Shown here one piece after another: positions 17,983-25,997 of a stretch of 64,000 nt of DNA; within the stretch, counting starts at the first letter, position 1, and each line of letters begins with the position of its first letter. The notes beneath the pieces were generated by a model, which had not been told where the DNA came from, made no database searches, and worked only from the letters and a program-made list of their open reading frames with translations. Both the position numbers and the translations under genes were made by a program. The stretch spans positions 18,717 through 82,716 of the forward strand of contig CANNIZ010000020.1 in assembly GCA_947505245.1 (NCBI GenBank), given 5' to 3'. The DNA is from Pseudomonadota bacterium. Lineage in GTDB: Bacteria > Myxococcota_A > UBA796 > GCA-2862545.

Positions 17983-20900
17983 TCACGACAGTCGTTCGCG
18001 GTGCCACGCGCAAACGTCGCGCATTCGCGCCGCGTCTTCGAAGCCTACCTCCTGCAGCAGGTCGCGGAACGCGGGCCACGTGTCGCCGACGCGGAGCCCG
18101 GTGGCCGCATAGAACGCCTCGGCGTGCCCCCAGACCGCACGGGAGAACGCGAGCTCGCGCGTCCACGGCAGCTGCATGCGCGCGGGGGAACGCACGTACG
18201 GGGCGAGGTAGGGCGCGCGACCGTGACTTCCCGACGGCAACTGGACGACCAGCCCCGCCTCCCGGGCGCCGGGCAGGAGGTCCCGCAGGTCGAGCAGCTC
18301 GCCGTCCCCGACCTCGGCCGCGACCCAGCTGGCGATCGGGCGGGTGTGCGCGGGGAGCAAGCGGCGGACGGCGTCGAGCGTGCCGCCGGTCGCGACGTCG
18401 TCGTCGAGGAGGACAACGTCGCCATGCGGAAGATCAGCGAGCTGCTCGACGACCGGGCGCGCGCCGGGTCGAGCGGTCAGACCGATTGGTCCCCTGGTCG
18501 AAGACAGCCCGAACGCGCGCGATACCGCGAGATCAGCGTGACCTGGCAGACACGCGTCCAGGCTCACGATCGGCGCCGGGGCGGGTCGGGCGGCGATCGC
18601 GTCGCGCTGGTCGTCGAGGCTCAGATGCACGAGATCGAGGTCGACGCCGCCTTCGTCGTAGGCGCGTCGAAGGTCGGTGAGGGCGCCCGCGCGGAACGCG
18701 GCCCAGGCCTCGGTGACAGCCGGATTGGCGGCCCACGGCTCCACGGCCCACGCGCCTTCATCGCGGACGTAGAGGCGCAGCGTTCGCCGCGTCGCGGTGG
18801 CCTTTGGCCTCGCAGCGCGCAGCTCGCGGCTCGCCTCGGTGCGGTCGCCCTCGACGAACAGCAAGCGCTCGTTTCCAGCCACGAAAGGGTGCTTTCGTGC
18901 AGCCTCTACGGCGGCCTCGGTCCCGGGACGGCCGACGATCACGCAGCGACCGCGCTCGACGAACGAGAGCGCGAACCGCGCGTTGTCGCCGCCGGCCACG
19001 TACACCACCCGGACGGGTCGGTGCGACCGCACGACGCGCGCCATCACCACCTCGAGGTGCGCGACGACGTCGGTGTAGTTGACCGCGACCGGCGTGTGCT
19101 GCGCCTCCCACGGGTCGACGAGCAGCCAAGGCACGTCGTGAACGAGGTCCTCGCACAGCGCGATTCGCTCCGCCGCGTTCGGCCCGTCGGGCACCTTTCG
19201 CAGCACGTACCCGTCGTGTCCGGGCGACATGTACCCGGCGAGCACCTGCCCGCCGGCGTCCTCGACGGCCTTGCGCGCGAGGTGGAACATCGCGACGTGC
19301 CCGGCGTGGGGCGGGCAGTACGCCCCGGTGCACAGCAGCACACAAGGCCACTTGTCGGGGTCGAGAGGGGCGGGTGGCGGCGGCGGGGTGACCCACCAGT
19401 CGGGCGTCTCGCAGGGGTCGACGAGCGCGTCCGAGCCGTCGTCGAAGAAGCCCGACGGCCCCGCGGCGTCATCGCCGATCGCGGTGTAGGCGGGGCCGAC
19501 GAACGGGTCGCGCAGCACCTTCCAGGCGAGGCGCAGGTCCGCCGTCGGCGACAAGATCCGCGTCCACGCGGCGTCCACGACCGCGCGCGGCGCGTTCGGG
19601 GGCACGCCGAGGACCTCGTGGTGCGGGCGCGGCGCCGGGAGCGCGGCCCGGTATGGCGGACCGCAGCGCTGCCAGATCACGTCCGTCCGCAGCACCACGC
19701 GGTCCCCAGGACCCGCCCACGGCTCGGCGTCGTGCAGCACGCGGTGGTCGAACACCAGGGCTTCGCCAGCGTTCAATGCGACGCGCTCGAGCGTCCCGTG
19801 CGCGATCCGGGCCGCCGCGGGGTCGTCGAACGCGCGCCAGGGGAGGGGCAGGTGGCGTTGCCCGTCGATGAGGAACCGCGTGGCGCCGCGCCCGTCGAGG
19901 GAGATCAACACGCTGGTCAACGTGTGGTGTCGACCGTCGCCGAAGTCGTGGCCGGCGTCGTAGTGGGGCACCAGGGTGCCGCCCGGCGCGTACCGGATGA
20001 ACCTCAGGACGGGGTTCAGACCGACCGGTCGCCATGTCGGATGGCCGCCATGGTCGGTGGGATCGTCCGTCCCGAACGTGCGCACGCACGGCAGCACCGT
20101 GCGCAGCCGCTCCCACAGGGCGTCGGCGAGGCCCTGATCCACCGCAGTCGCCCGCCATGATCCGATCGGCGCACCCGTGTCGGATGATCCGATCGGCGCA
20201 CCTGCGTCGGCGCGCGGCCGCCCGTCCAAGCCGACGGGGACCCAGTCGATGCCGGCGAGATCGGGTGCCCGGTCCAGTACGCCCGCCGCGACGAACCCGG
20301 AGTCGCCAAGGTCCGCGATCGGCCGCACCTCCGGTCGTCGCCACGTCATTTCGTCCATCGCGGGCAACGAGAATCGGCCAACGAACGGGCCGGTCGTCGG
20401 CGCAGTCGGCCGGGCCGTCGTCGACCAGCCGCCCGGGACCGCGCGCTCCAGCGCGTCGAGGTGAACCGCCGGAGAGCCGACCGCGTACTTGTGCGCGTTG
20501 TGTGCGTGCAGGGCCTCGATCGCCCGCGCCCAGGTCGAAAACTGCGCGAGCGCGTCGGGGCTCCAACGCGGATCCGGCCGTCGATGGAGCCCGAGCACCA
20601 ATTCGACCGCGTCATACGGGGCCCCGATCATCTGCTCGTCGACGCGCCCGTCGAACACGTCGCCCGACGGCGTCGCGGCGAGCACCGACGACGGCACGCC
20701 CAGCGCGCGCCCCAGCGCGTACACCTCGGACTTATGAAGGTCCGAGATCAGCTGCACGTCGACCATCCCGTCCGACGCCTTGCCGAAGAACCCCAGGTAA
20801 GCGCCCTCGTCGCGGTTCGTGGTCCCGACCACCACGCCGTTCTCGCCCTCCTCGGTCAGGTTCGAAGTGAGCGCATACAGCGCAGGTGTACGCAGGGTGC

Positions 20901-21309
20901 TCACCAGTTGACCCGACGCCCACGGCGACAGCGGGCCCACGGCGGCGCGCATCGCGTGGTGCGCCGCCGTGAGGTCGATCGTGCGCAGCTCAGCGCGTGC
21001 CCAGGTGGCCACCTCCCGCCCGCGCGCGGTCGCGTCGGCCTGGTTGGTCGCGCCGTCCGTGAACATCGGCATACACGCCGCGATCACGCGCCGGATCGGC
21101 GACCCCGGCGCGTCCATCGCCCGGCGCACGAGACCTGTCGTCACGGCCGAGTCGACGCCGCCGCTCACGCCCACCACGGCCGCGGTGAGCCCACACGCCG
21201 CGAAGTAGCTGTTGAGCAGCGCGACCTTCGCGTCGAGCACGCGCCTTACGTCGAAGTTCCGCCGCGCGCGCAGCTCAGCGAGGGACGTTACGAGGTCCGG
21301 ATGCATCAT
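17983..21309 (-). CDS. Five-domain NAD-metabolism fusion protein
   Basis: One unbroken 1108-residue frame holds, in order: (1) residues 1-290, ammonia-type NAD synthetase with the ATP-pyrophosphatase loop VSGGVDSAV (48-56), VVGTTNRDEGAYLGFFGKAS and SDLHKSEVYALG; (2) about 325-550, a prolyl-4-hydroxylase-type 2-oxoglutarate/Fe(II) oxygenase with HYD (His449, Asp451), distal His in VLHDAEP (526) and RTD (541); (3) 563-612, a J-domain-like stretch (EVLGVPPNAP to LAWKVLRDP) lacking HPD; (4) 655-830, an NMN/NaMN adenylyltransferase with TGAYCPPHAGH (661-671) and VGRPGTEA; (5) 850-1100, a type I phosphoribosyltransferase with VVLLDDDVATGGT (965-977). Domains 1 and 4 are the last two steps of NAD synthesis. 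The oxygenase and phosphoribosyltransferase substrates are unknown. The ATG overlaps the upstream stop by 4 nt. Confidence 0.85.
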   Translation of the reverse strand: MMHPDLVTSLAELRARRNFDVRRVLDAKVALLNSYFAACGLTAAVVGVSGGVDSAVTTGLVRRAMDAPGSPIRRVIAACMPMFTDGATNQADATARGREVATWARAELRTIDLTAAHHAMRAAVGPLSPWASGQLVSTLRTPALYALTSNLTEEGENGVVVGTTNRDEGAYLGFFGKASDGMVDVQLISDLHKSEVYALGRALGVPSSVLAATPSGDVFDGRVDEQMIGAPYDAVELVLGLHRRPDPRWSPDALAQFSTWARAIEALHAHNAHKYAVGSPAVHLDALERAVPGGWSTTARPTAPTTGPFVGRFSLPAMDEMTWRRPEVRPIADLGDSGFVAAGVLDRAPDLAGIDWVPVGLDGRPRADAGAPIGSSDTGAPIGSWRATAVDQGLADALWERLRTVLPCVRTFGTDDPTDHGGHPTWRPVGLNPVLRFIRYAPGGTLVPHYDAGHDFGDGRHHTLTSVLISLDGRGATRFLIDGQRHLPLPWRAFDDPAAARIAHGTLERVALNAGEALVFDHRVLHDAEPWAGPGDRVVLRTDVIWQRCGPPYRAALPAPRPHHEVLGVPPNAPRAVVDAAWTRILSPTADLRLAWKVLRDPFVGPAYTAIGDDAAGPSGFFDDGSDALVDPCETPDWWVTPPPPPAPLDPDKWPCVLLCTGAYCPPHAGHVAMFHLARKAVEDAGGQVLAGYMSPGHDGYVLRKVPDGPNAAERIALCEDLVHDVPWLLVDPWEAQHTPVAVNYTDVVAHLEVVMARVVRSHRPVRVVYVAGGDNARFALSFVERGRCVIVGRPGTEAAVEAARKHPFVAGNERLLFVEGDRTEASRELRAARPKATATRRTLRLYVRDEGAWAVEPWAANPAVTEAWAAFRAGALTDLRRAYDEGGVDLDLVHLSLDDQRDAIAARPAPAPIVSLDACLPGHADLAVSRAFGLSSTRGPIGLTARPGARPVVEQLADLPHGDVVLLDDDVATGGTLDAVRRLLPAHTRPIASWVAAEVGDGELLDLRDLLPGAREAGLVVQLPSGSHGRAPYLAPYVRSPARMQLPWTRELAFSRAVWGHAEAFYAATGLRVGDTWPAFRDLLQEVGFEDAARMRDVCAWHRERLS

Positions 21310-22088
21310 GCCCGCTGCTTCGAGGCCTGGCGTCGCGCGGCTGCGAGGTTCGCGTCGACTTCGATCTCAGCCGCGATCTGGGCGGTCGCGTGTGGCAGCT
21401 CGTCGGACGTCGCCCCCGCTTTCAGGTCGACCAGGTTCGCGTAGAGCGCGGTGAGTCGGGCCTCGGTGCGCGTGAGATCGACCTGCAGCTTCTCGCGCGC
21501 GCCTTCGAGGCCCGCGTCTGCCGGGCGCTTCCCGGTGGACAGCTGCTCGATCTGTGCGAGCTCCTGGCGCAGCCACCGGGCGTGTTCGTGGGCGCTGCGA
21601 ACGGCCCTTTGAACGTCGGGGCGGTCGTCACCCGCGAGCGCTTCGATGCGGGCGACCAGGGGATCCAGCGGGTCGTCGGACGAAGTGGCCACCGGCGCGG
21701 CTGCCCCGCCGAGCCGCTGGAGCTCGCGGTAGCGCCCGACGAGGCCCGTCGCGTACGCCCAGCTCCGCGTGCTCCACGCCGCGTACGCGATCATGGGGAA
21801 CACCCCGAACAGGCCGAGTCCGAACGCGACGTTCGCGGGGCCGTGGGCCTGCAGGACGTTCTCCAGCACGAGGGCGGTCGCCATGCCGCCGACCAGGGTT
21901 GCGGCGGGGAACAGGGCCGCGAACTTGACCTTCCACAGGCCGCCGGAGGCCTCCCTGGCTGCGAGCCAGGCGCCCGCCCTGCGCACGCCCGGGGGCGCAC
22001 CTCTCAGCGTGGCGTCTGCGCTGTCGGGGTCGACGCGCGCGATCTCCGCGGGCTCGTTCGCGTCGGTGCCGGCCGTCCCGCCTTTCAC
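21306..22088 (-). CDS. Two-helix membrane protein with coiled coil (paralog B)
   Basis: The 260-residue product has a soluble N-terminus ending ATLRGAPPGVRRAGAWLAARE. Two hydrophobic helices follow (about residues 57-80 and 87-108, FAALFPAATLVGGMATALVLENVL and VAFGLGLFGVFPMIAYAAW), then a long Glu/Arg-rich helical region (about 140-250) with heptad character. It closely parallels its neighbour at 22085-22831 (shared YRELQR/YRQLQA, ARIEALAG/ARIESLAG, LTRTEARLTALYANLVDL and EIEVDANLAAARR). It overlaps both neighbours by 4 nt, so it belongs to the same operon as the NAD fusion. No known family is recognised. Confidence 0.8.
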   Translation of the reverse strand: MKGGTAGTDANEPAEIARVDPDSADATLRGAPPGVRRAGAWLAAREASGGLWKVKFAALFPAATLVGGMATALVLENVLQAHGPANVAFGLGLFGVFPMIAYAAWSTRSWAYATGLVGRYRELQRLGGAAAPVATSSDDPLDPLVARIEALAGDDRPDVQRAVRSAHEHARWLRQELAQIEQLSTGKRPADAGLEGAREKLQVDLTRTEARLTALYANLVDLKAGATSDELPHATAQIAAEIEVDANLAAARRQASKQRA

Positions 22089-22831
22089 GCCCGCTGCCTC
22101 GTGGTCGCGCGCCGCGCGGACGCGAGCTTCGCGTCGACCTCGAGCTCCGCCGAGATCCGCTCCGTCGCGAGCCGCAGCTCGTCGACCGGCCCGCCCGCCT
22201 GCAGGTCGACGAGGCTCGCGTACAGCTCGGCCACGCGGGCCTGCGTGCGCGCGAGATCGGCCTCGAGCGAGCTGCGCGCGCCGTCGAGCGCCGCGTCGGC
22301 CTCGGGCTGACCGGTGGCCATCCTCGCGATGTGGGCGAGCTCGGCCTGTAGCCTCCGTGCGTGTTCAGCGGCCTTTCGCGCCGCCGCCGCGACCTCGGGC
22401 CGCTCCGTGCCCGCGAGGGACTCGATGCGCGCGACCATGCGGTCCAGCGGCGTGGCGGCGGGTTCGGCCCCAACCTCGTCCGCGGGCCTGGCCGCTTGAA
22501 GCTGGCGATAACGCTCCACGAGGGTGACCGCGTAGCCGTAGGGACGCGTGTAATAGGCGCCGCCGAAGATCATGCCGACGGTGGCGAGCCCCATCACGAA
22601 GAAGATCACCTCGGGGGTGCCGTTGGTGAGTCCGAGCACGTCGTGCGCCACGGAGGCGCCTGCCAGGCCCGAGAGGAACGTGGCCAGCGGTGCGAGGGCG
22701 AAGTTCCGGAGCTTTCTGCTGGCGTTCTTCGCGAGCCACGCGCTCGCTTTTCGCACGTTCAGCGGCGCGCCGGCCAGGGACGGGTCCGCGTCGAGCGGAT
22801 CCGCCTTCGCGATCTCTTCGGGCTGCGACAC
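22085..22831 (-). CDS. Two-helix membrane protein with coiled coil (paralog A)
   Basis: The GTG start has GGAGG 5 nt upstream. The 248 residues have the same plan as paralog B: a short acidic N-terminus, SLAGAPLNVRKASAWLAKNA, two membrane helices (about 46-66 and 74-96), then a helical Ala/Glu/Arg-rich region ending DAKLASARRATTRQRA. A tandem duplication with divergence is the simplest history. Both ends of the soluble region should face the cytoplasm if the two helices form a hairpin. It overlaps paralog B by 4 nt and follows the methyltransferase gene by 18 nt. Function unknown. Confidence 0.8.
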   Translation of the reverse strand: MSQPEEIAKADPLDADPSLAGAPLNVRKASAWLAKNASRKLRNFALAPLATFLSGLAGASVAHDVLGLTNGTPEVIFFVMGLATVGMIFGGAYYTRPYGYAVTLVERYRQLQAARPADEVGAEPAATPLDRMVARIESLAGTERPEVAAAARKAAEHARRLQAELAHIARMATGQPEADAALDGARSSLEADLARTQARVAELYASLVDLQAGGPVDELRLATERISAELEVDAKLASARRATTRQRA

Positions 22832-22849
22832 CTGACCTCCGCGGCGATC

Positions 22850-23434
22850 CTACCCGCGTTTCGGCCCTTCACCGACCCACGCGAACGCCGGCGGCACGTT
22901 CCGCCACGCCACCCGCGTGCGACGTACGCTCGTAAAGTGCCGCGCGAGAAGTGTTTTCAGCGTGCGTGCGCCGGGCAGGATCTGACTGTGGACGTACGTG
23001 AACGTCACCAGCTTGCCGTCGTCCTTCATGCATTTCACGACGTTGCCGAGGATGTGGTCCTGCTCGGCCACCGGCCAGATCGTCCACGGCAGGCCGCTCA
23101 CCACGCGATCCACCGCCGTCTGCCCCCAGGGGCCCAATTCGTCCGGCAGGTCCTGCGCGAACCGCGTGCTGACGCGGATGTCCGGGAACTGCTCCTGCAG
23201 GTGCTTCGCCATCTCCGCGCCGGGCTCGAACGCGAGCAGCGGCGACGTCGGCGCCATCGCGCGGATCGTCTTCGTCAGGGCGCCCGTCCCCGCGCCGAGC
23301 TCCACGATCACGTGCCCGTCCTGCAGGCCGACCGCCTCGCACATCACCTGCGCGAGCTCCGCACCCGACGGTGCGATCGCGCCCATCTGCTTCGGCCGCA
23401 GCCACACGTCGCGCCAGAACATGCCGATCGCCAC
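22850..23434 (-). CDS. Phospholipid N-methyltransferase-like SAM methyltransferase
   Basis: The GTG at 23434 is chosen for the GGAGG 4 nt upstream; ATG 23422 is in frame. The 194-residue protein matches the PmtA/rRNA-dimethylase-like group: MFWRDVWLRPKQMGAIAPSGAELAQVM, SAM motif I VIVELGAGTGALT, acidic loop LLAFEPGAEMAKHLQE, and motif IV VDRVVSGLPWTIWP (the aromatic SGLPW/NPPY equivalent). PmtA methylates phosphatidylethanolamine; the real substrate here is unproven. It is the first gene of the operon with the two membrane paralogs and the NAD fusion. A perfect 18-bp palindrome lies 20 bp upstream. Confidence 0.83.
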   Translation of the reverse strand: MAIGMFWRDVWLRPKQMGAIAPSGAELAQVMCEAVGLQDGHVIVELGAGTGALTKTIRAMAPTSPLLAFEPGAEMAKHLQEQFPDIRVSTRFAQDLPDELGPWGQTAVDRVVSGLPWTIWPVAEQDHILGNVVKCMKDDGKLVTFTYVHSQILPGARTLKTLLARHFTSVRRTRVAWRNVPPAFAWVGEGPKRG

Positions 23435-23453
23435 GAATCCTCCGTGCCGCAGG

Positions 23454-23471
23454 AGTAACCCCGGGGTTACT
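23454..23471. promoter_or_regulatory. Perfect 18-bp palindrome in divergent promoter
   Basis: AGTAACCCCGGGGTTACT is fully self-complementary and lies centrally in the 63-bp gap between the divergent methyltransferase/NAD-fusion operon and the transaldolase gene. Position and symmetry suggest a homodimeric repressor or activator site controlling both directions. No matching regulator gene is adjacent. Confidence 0.55.
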
Positions 23472-23497
23472 AGAGGCGCCCGTTTCGGAGGCCTCCC

Positions 23498-24187
23498 ATG
23501 AAGTTCTTCATCGACACCGCGAACCTCGACGAGATCCGCGAAGTGCACGGCTGGGGCATCCTGGCCGGCGTCACCACCAACCCGTCGCTCGTCGCGCGCG
23601 AAGGCGGCGACTTCGTTGAGCGCATCCACCAGATCTGCGAGATCGTGAAGGGGCACGTCTCCGCTGAGGTCCTCGCCCAGGACGTCGATGGCATGGAGAG
23701 GGAAGGCCGCCTGTGGGCCAGGGTCAGCCCGTGCGTCGTCGTGAAGGTGCCACTCACCACCGCCGGCCTCGGCGCGTGCAAGCGCCTCTCCGCCGATGGA
23801 ATCAAGGTCAACGTCACCCTTTGCTTCCAGGCCGGTCAGGCTCTGTTCGCCGCCGCCGCCGGCGCCACGTACATCTCACCGTTCGTCGGCCGGGTGGACG
23901 ACGTCACCTGGGACGGCAACGAGCTCATCCGCCAGATCGCCGAAATCTACGCCCTCGACGCCGACATCCACACCCAGGTGCTCGCCGCCTCGCTGCGCCA
24001 CCCGATGCACGTCATCCAGGCCGCCCTCGCCGGCGCCCACGTCGGCACCGTGCCCTACAAGGTGCTCAAGCAGATGGTCGGCCACCCGCTCACCGACAAG
24101 GGCAACCAGATGTTCTTGGACGACTGGAAGAAGGTGCCCGACAACGACATCGGCGGTCAGGTCGCCCGCTGGCTCGCCAACCGCTGA
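23498..24187 (+). CDS. tal: Transaldolase (small TalC/F6P-aldolase-type)
   Basis: The 229-residue product starts [32 protein letters not shown], the hallmark of the short transaldolase/fructose-6-phosphate aldolase class. The Schiff-base Lys lies in [11 protein letters not shown], followed by [35 protein letters not shown] and the C-terminal [20 protein letters not shown]. It interconverts sedoheptulose-7-phosphate/glyceraldehyde-3-phosphate and erythrose-4-phosphate/fructose-6-phosphate in the pentose phosphate pathway. Length is normal. GGAGG-like CGGAGGCCTCCC precedes the ATG. It is divergent from the NAD-fusion operon, an interesting pairing since the pathway feeds PRPP. Confidence 0.95.
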   Translation: MKFFIDTANLDEIREVHGWGILAGVTTNPSLVAREGGDFVERIHQICEIVKGHVSAEVLAQDVDGMEREGRLWARVSPCVVVKVPLTTAGLGACKRLSADGIKVNVTLCFQAGQALFAAAAGATYISPFVGRVDDVTWDGNELIRQIAEIYALDADIHTQVLAASLRHPMHVIQAALAGAHVGTVPYKVLKQMVGHPLTDKGNQMFLDDWKKVPDNDIGGQVARWLANR

Positions 24188-24474
24188 AGGCGGGGCCCCG
24201 GCGCTTCGCGCCGTCGGCGCGCTGCCGGGCTCGCGCGCCAGCTGGCACGCGTCGTGTGGTCGTGAGCGGCTCCGGAGCGCGCCGCGCGTAGGGCCGCCCG
24301 TCGAATCTCTCGCGCGTGCCGGGCGCGCAGCGAGCGCTTGCGCGACCGTAGAAGGGGCGCGCTCGGTCCCGCTTCGCGGGGACCGGCCTGCGGTCGCCCT
24401 CCCGGCGCCTGGCCCGGCGCCCATCGGAGTAGAGGGCCTCCCATTGTTCGCGTCGCCCGGTAGAGGCGCCTCCA
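24188..24474. other. GC-rich, hairpin-rich intergenic stretch
   Basis: No gene is supported; open frames here are Arg/Pro/Ala-rich noise. It contains GGCGC-TTC-GCGCC (24200-24212), which may end the transaldolase transcript. It also contains CGGTCCC and GGGACCG flanking a small GC/TTC/GC loop (24364-24385). Near its right end, two similar 14-15-bp strings (GCCTCCCATTGTTCG and GCCTCCAATGTTCG) lie about 30 bp apart. It has the look of REP-type repetitive DNA. Confidence 0.45.
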
Positions 24475-24626
24475 ATGTTCGTTCGTCGACCCACCCACCT
24501 CGACCTGCCGGGCGCCGACGTCGTCGGGTTCACCGGCCTCACCGCGACGCAGCGCCGTCGGCTCGCCGACCCTCGACGATCACCGCCGCGAGCGCGCCTG
24601 GCAGCGCTACGCGGGCCGGAGGTGAT
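24475..24626 (+). other. Possible small protein frame with a one-base shift
   Basis: ATG 24475 reads MFVRRPTHLDLPGADVVGFT and onward to RRRLAD, natural-looking sequence. One extra C in the CCC at about 24572 then shifts it. If that base is removed, it continues LDDHRRERAWQRYAGRR and stops. This could be a decayed or mis-sequenced protein of about 50 residues, or chance. Confidence 0.22.
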
Positions 24627-24656
24627 CGGCCCGAAGAGCGGTGCTACACTGCGCGA

Positions 24657-25997
24657 ATGCGCAACATTGCCCTGCTCTCTCTCACCCTGGCCGCCTGCAA
24701 GGGCGGCGACTCCAACTCCGACGACACGAACGTCGATCTCTCCGACCTCGTCGGCATCCTGCTCACGCCCGAGCAGCCCGTGCTGCCGGTCGGCGGCGAG
24801 ACGCAGCTCACCGCCACGGGCCTGCTGTCGGATCGCACCACCACCGACCTCACCGCGGTCGTCGAGTGGGACAGCACGGACTCCGGCGTCGCGCTCGTGT
24901 CGGGCGGCCTCGACCGCGAGGGCGTCCTGTCCGCCGAGGGCACCGGCGAGGCCACGATCACCGCCACCGCCGAAGGCATCACGTCGAGCGAGGTGAAGGT
25001 CAAGGTCACCGACGCGCAGATGCTCGGCATCACGGTCGAGCCGAAGGAGGTCACCGTCGCGGCGGGCGACACGCTCCAGCTGTCCTGCCAGGCGGCGTGG
25101 TCCGACGGCTCGCGCGGGGACGCGTCGGGCCAGGTGCGCTGGGTCACCGGCAACGGCGACATCGCCACGCTCGATCCAGGCGGCATCCTCACCGGGGTCG
25201 CCGTAGGCCACGCCGAGGTGCACGCCGAGTGGGAGACGTCCGCCAGCAACGACGTCGCCGTCACGGTGATCGAGGCCTCGGACGACCGCGCGGATCTCGA
25301 GGTCGAGGAGGTCAGCGTCGAGGCCGCCGGCGGCTACGCGGTGGTCACCGTCCGCGTCGTGAACAGCGGCGGCAACGGCGCGAGCGGGTTCTGGGTCGAC
25401 CTGTTCGTCGATCCCGCCTCCTCGCCCGAGGTCGGCGACTACGGCGACGACTTCACCGAGGTGGACTACGTCGGTCCGCGCGGCGAGTACGCGATCCTCT
25501 CGTTTACCGTGCCCATGTCCGAAGGCTCGCACGAGGTGGCCGTCCTGCTCGATTCCGCAGGCACCGTCGACGAAGACGACGAGTCGAACAACGTGTGGTC
25601 CGATCAGTTCGAGACGAGCAGCTCCACGCCTGGCCCGAACCTCACCATCACGTACTTCGACTGGCTCGCGGACGACACGTCGATCTACTACGCGATCGAC
25701 GTCTTGAACGCGGGTTCGGAGCCGGCGCCGCAGTTCTACATCGACCTGTTCCTCAACCAGAGCTTCAAGCCGATGATCGAGACGGACGGCGACAAGTACG
25801 TCACGGTGACGGGCCTCGGCGCGGGCGAGACAACGCACGCGGACTTCCTGCTCGACCGCACGTGTTTGTCGTGCAAGTCGTGGATCCTGATCGACAGCTA
25901 CGACGAGGTGCTGGAGACCAACGAGGACGACAACGTCGCCGGGCCGATCCAGGTCGGCGACGAAGGCGGCTGGGACACCGGCTACGGCTACTACTGA
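24657..25997 (+). CDS. Lipoprotein with two Ig-like and two CARDB-like domains
   Basis: The 446-residue product starts MRNIALLSLTLAAC, a short lipoprotein signal, then an acidic Asp/Ser linker. Two bacterial Ig-like (Big_2) repeats follow (about 30-117, LTPEQPVLPVGGETQLTATGL to VKVKVTDA, and 119-205, ITVEPKEVTVAAGDTLQLSC to VAVTVIEA). After them are two CARDB-like domains (about 210-315 and 325-435), with VVNSGGNGASGFWVDLFVD and ETNEDDNVA as typical markers. The end is Gly/Tyr-rich. It is an extracellular adhesion- or scaffold-type lipoprotein with no catalytic residues. A TACACT -10 lies 8 bp before the ATG. Confidence 0.85.
   Translation: MRNIALLSLTLAACKGGDSNSDDTNVDLSDLVGILLTPEQPVLPVGGETQLTATGLLSDRTTTDLTAVVEWDSTDSGVALVSGGLDREGVLSAEGTGEATITATAEGITSSEVKVKVTDAQMLGITVEPKEVTVAAGDTLQLSCQAAWSDGSRGDASGQVRWVTGNGDIATLDPGGILTGVAVGHAEVHAEWETSASNDVAVTVIEASDDRADLEVEEVSVEAAGGYAVVTVRVVNSGGNGASGFWVDLFVDPASSPEVGDYGDDFTEVDYVGPRGEYAILSFTVPMSEGSHEVAVLLDSAGTVDEDDESNNVWSDQFETSSSTPGPNLTITYFDWLADDTSIYYAIDVLNAGSEPAPQFYIDLFLNQSFKPMIETDGDKYVTVTGLGAGETTHADFLLDRTCLSCKSWILIDSYDEVLETNEDDNVAGPIQVGDEGGWDTGYGYY

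Noticed and set aside
17983..21309. Nicotinamide phosphoribosyltransferase as the C-terminal domain of the fusion
   Set aside because: The motif VVLLDDDVATGGT is the PRPP loop of type I enzymes; NadV/PncB are type II and lack it.
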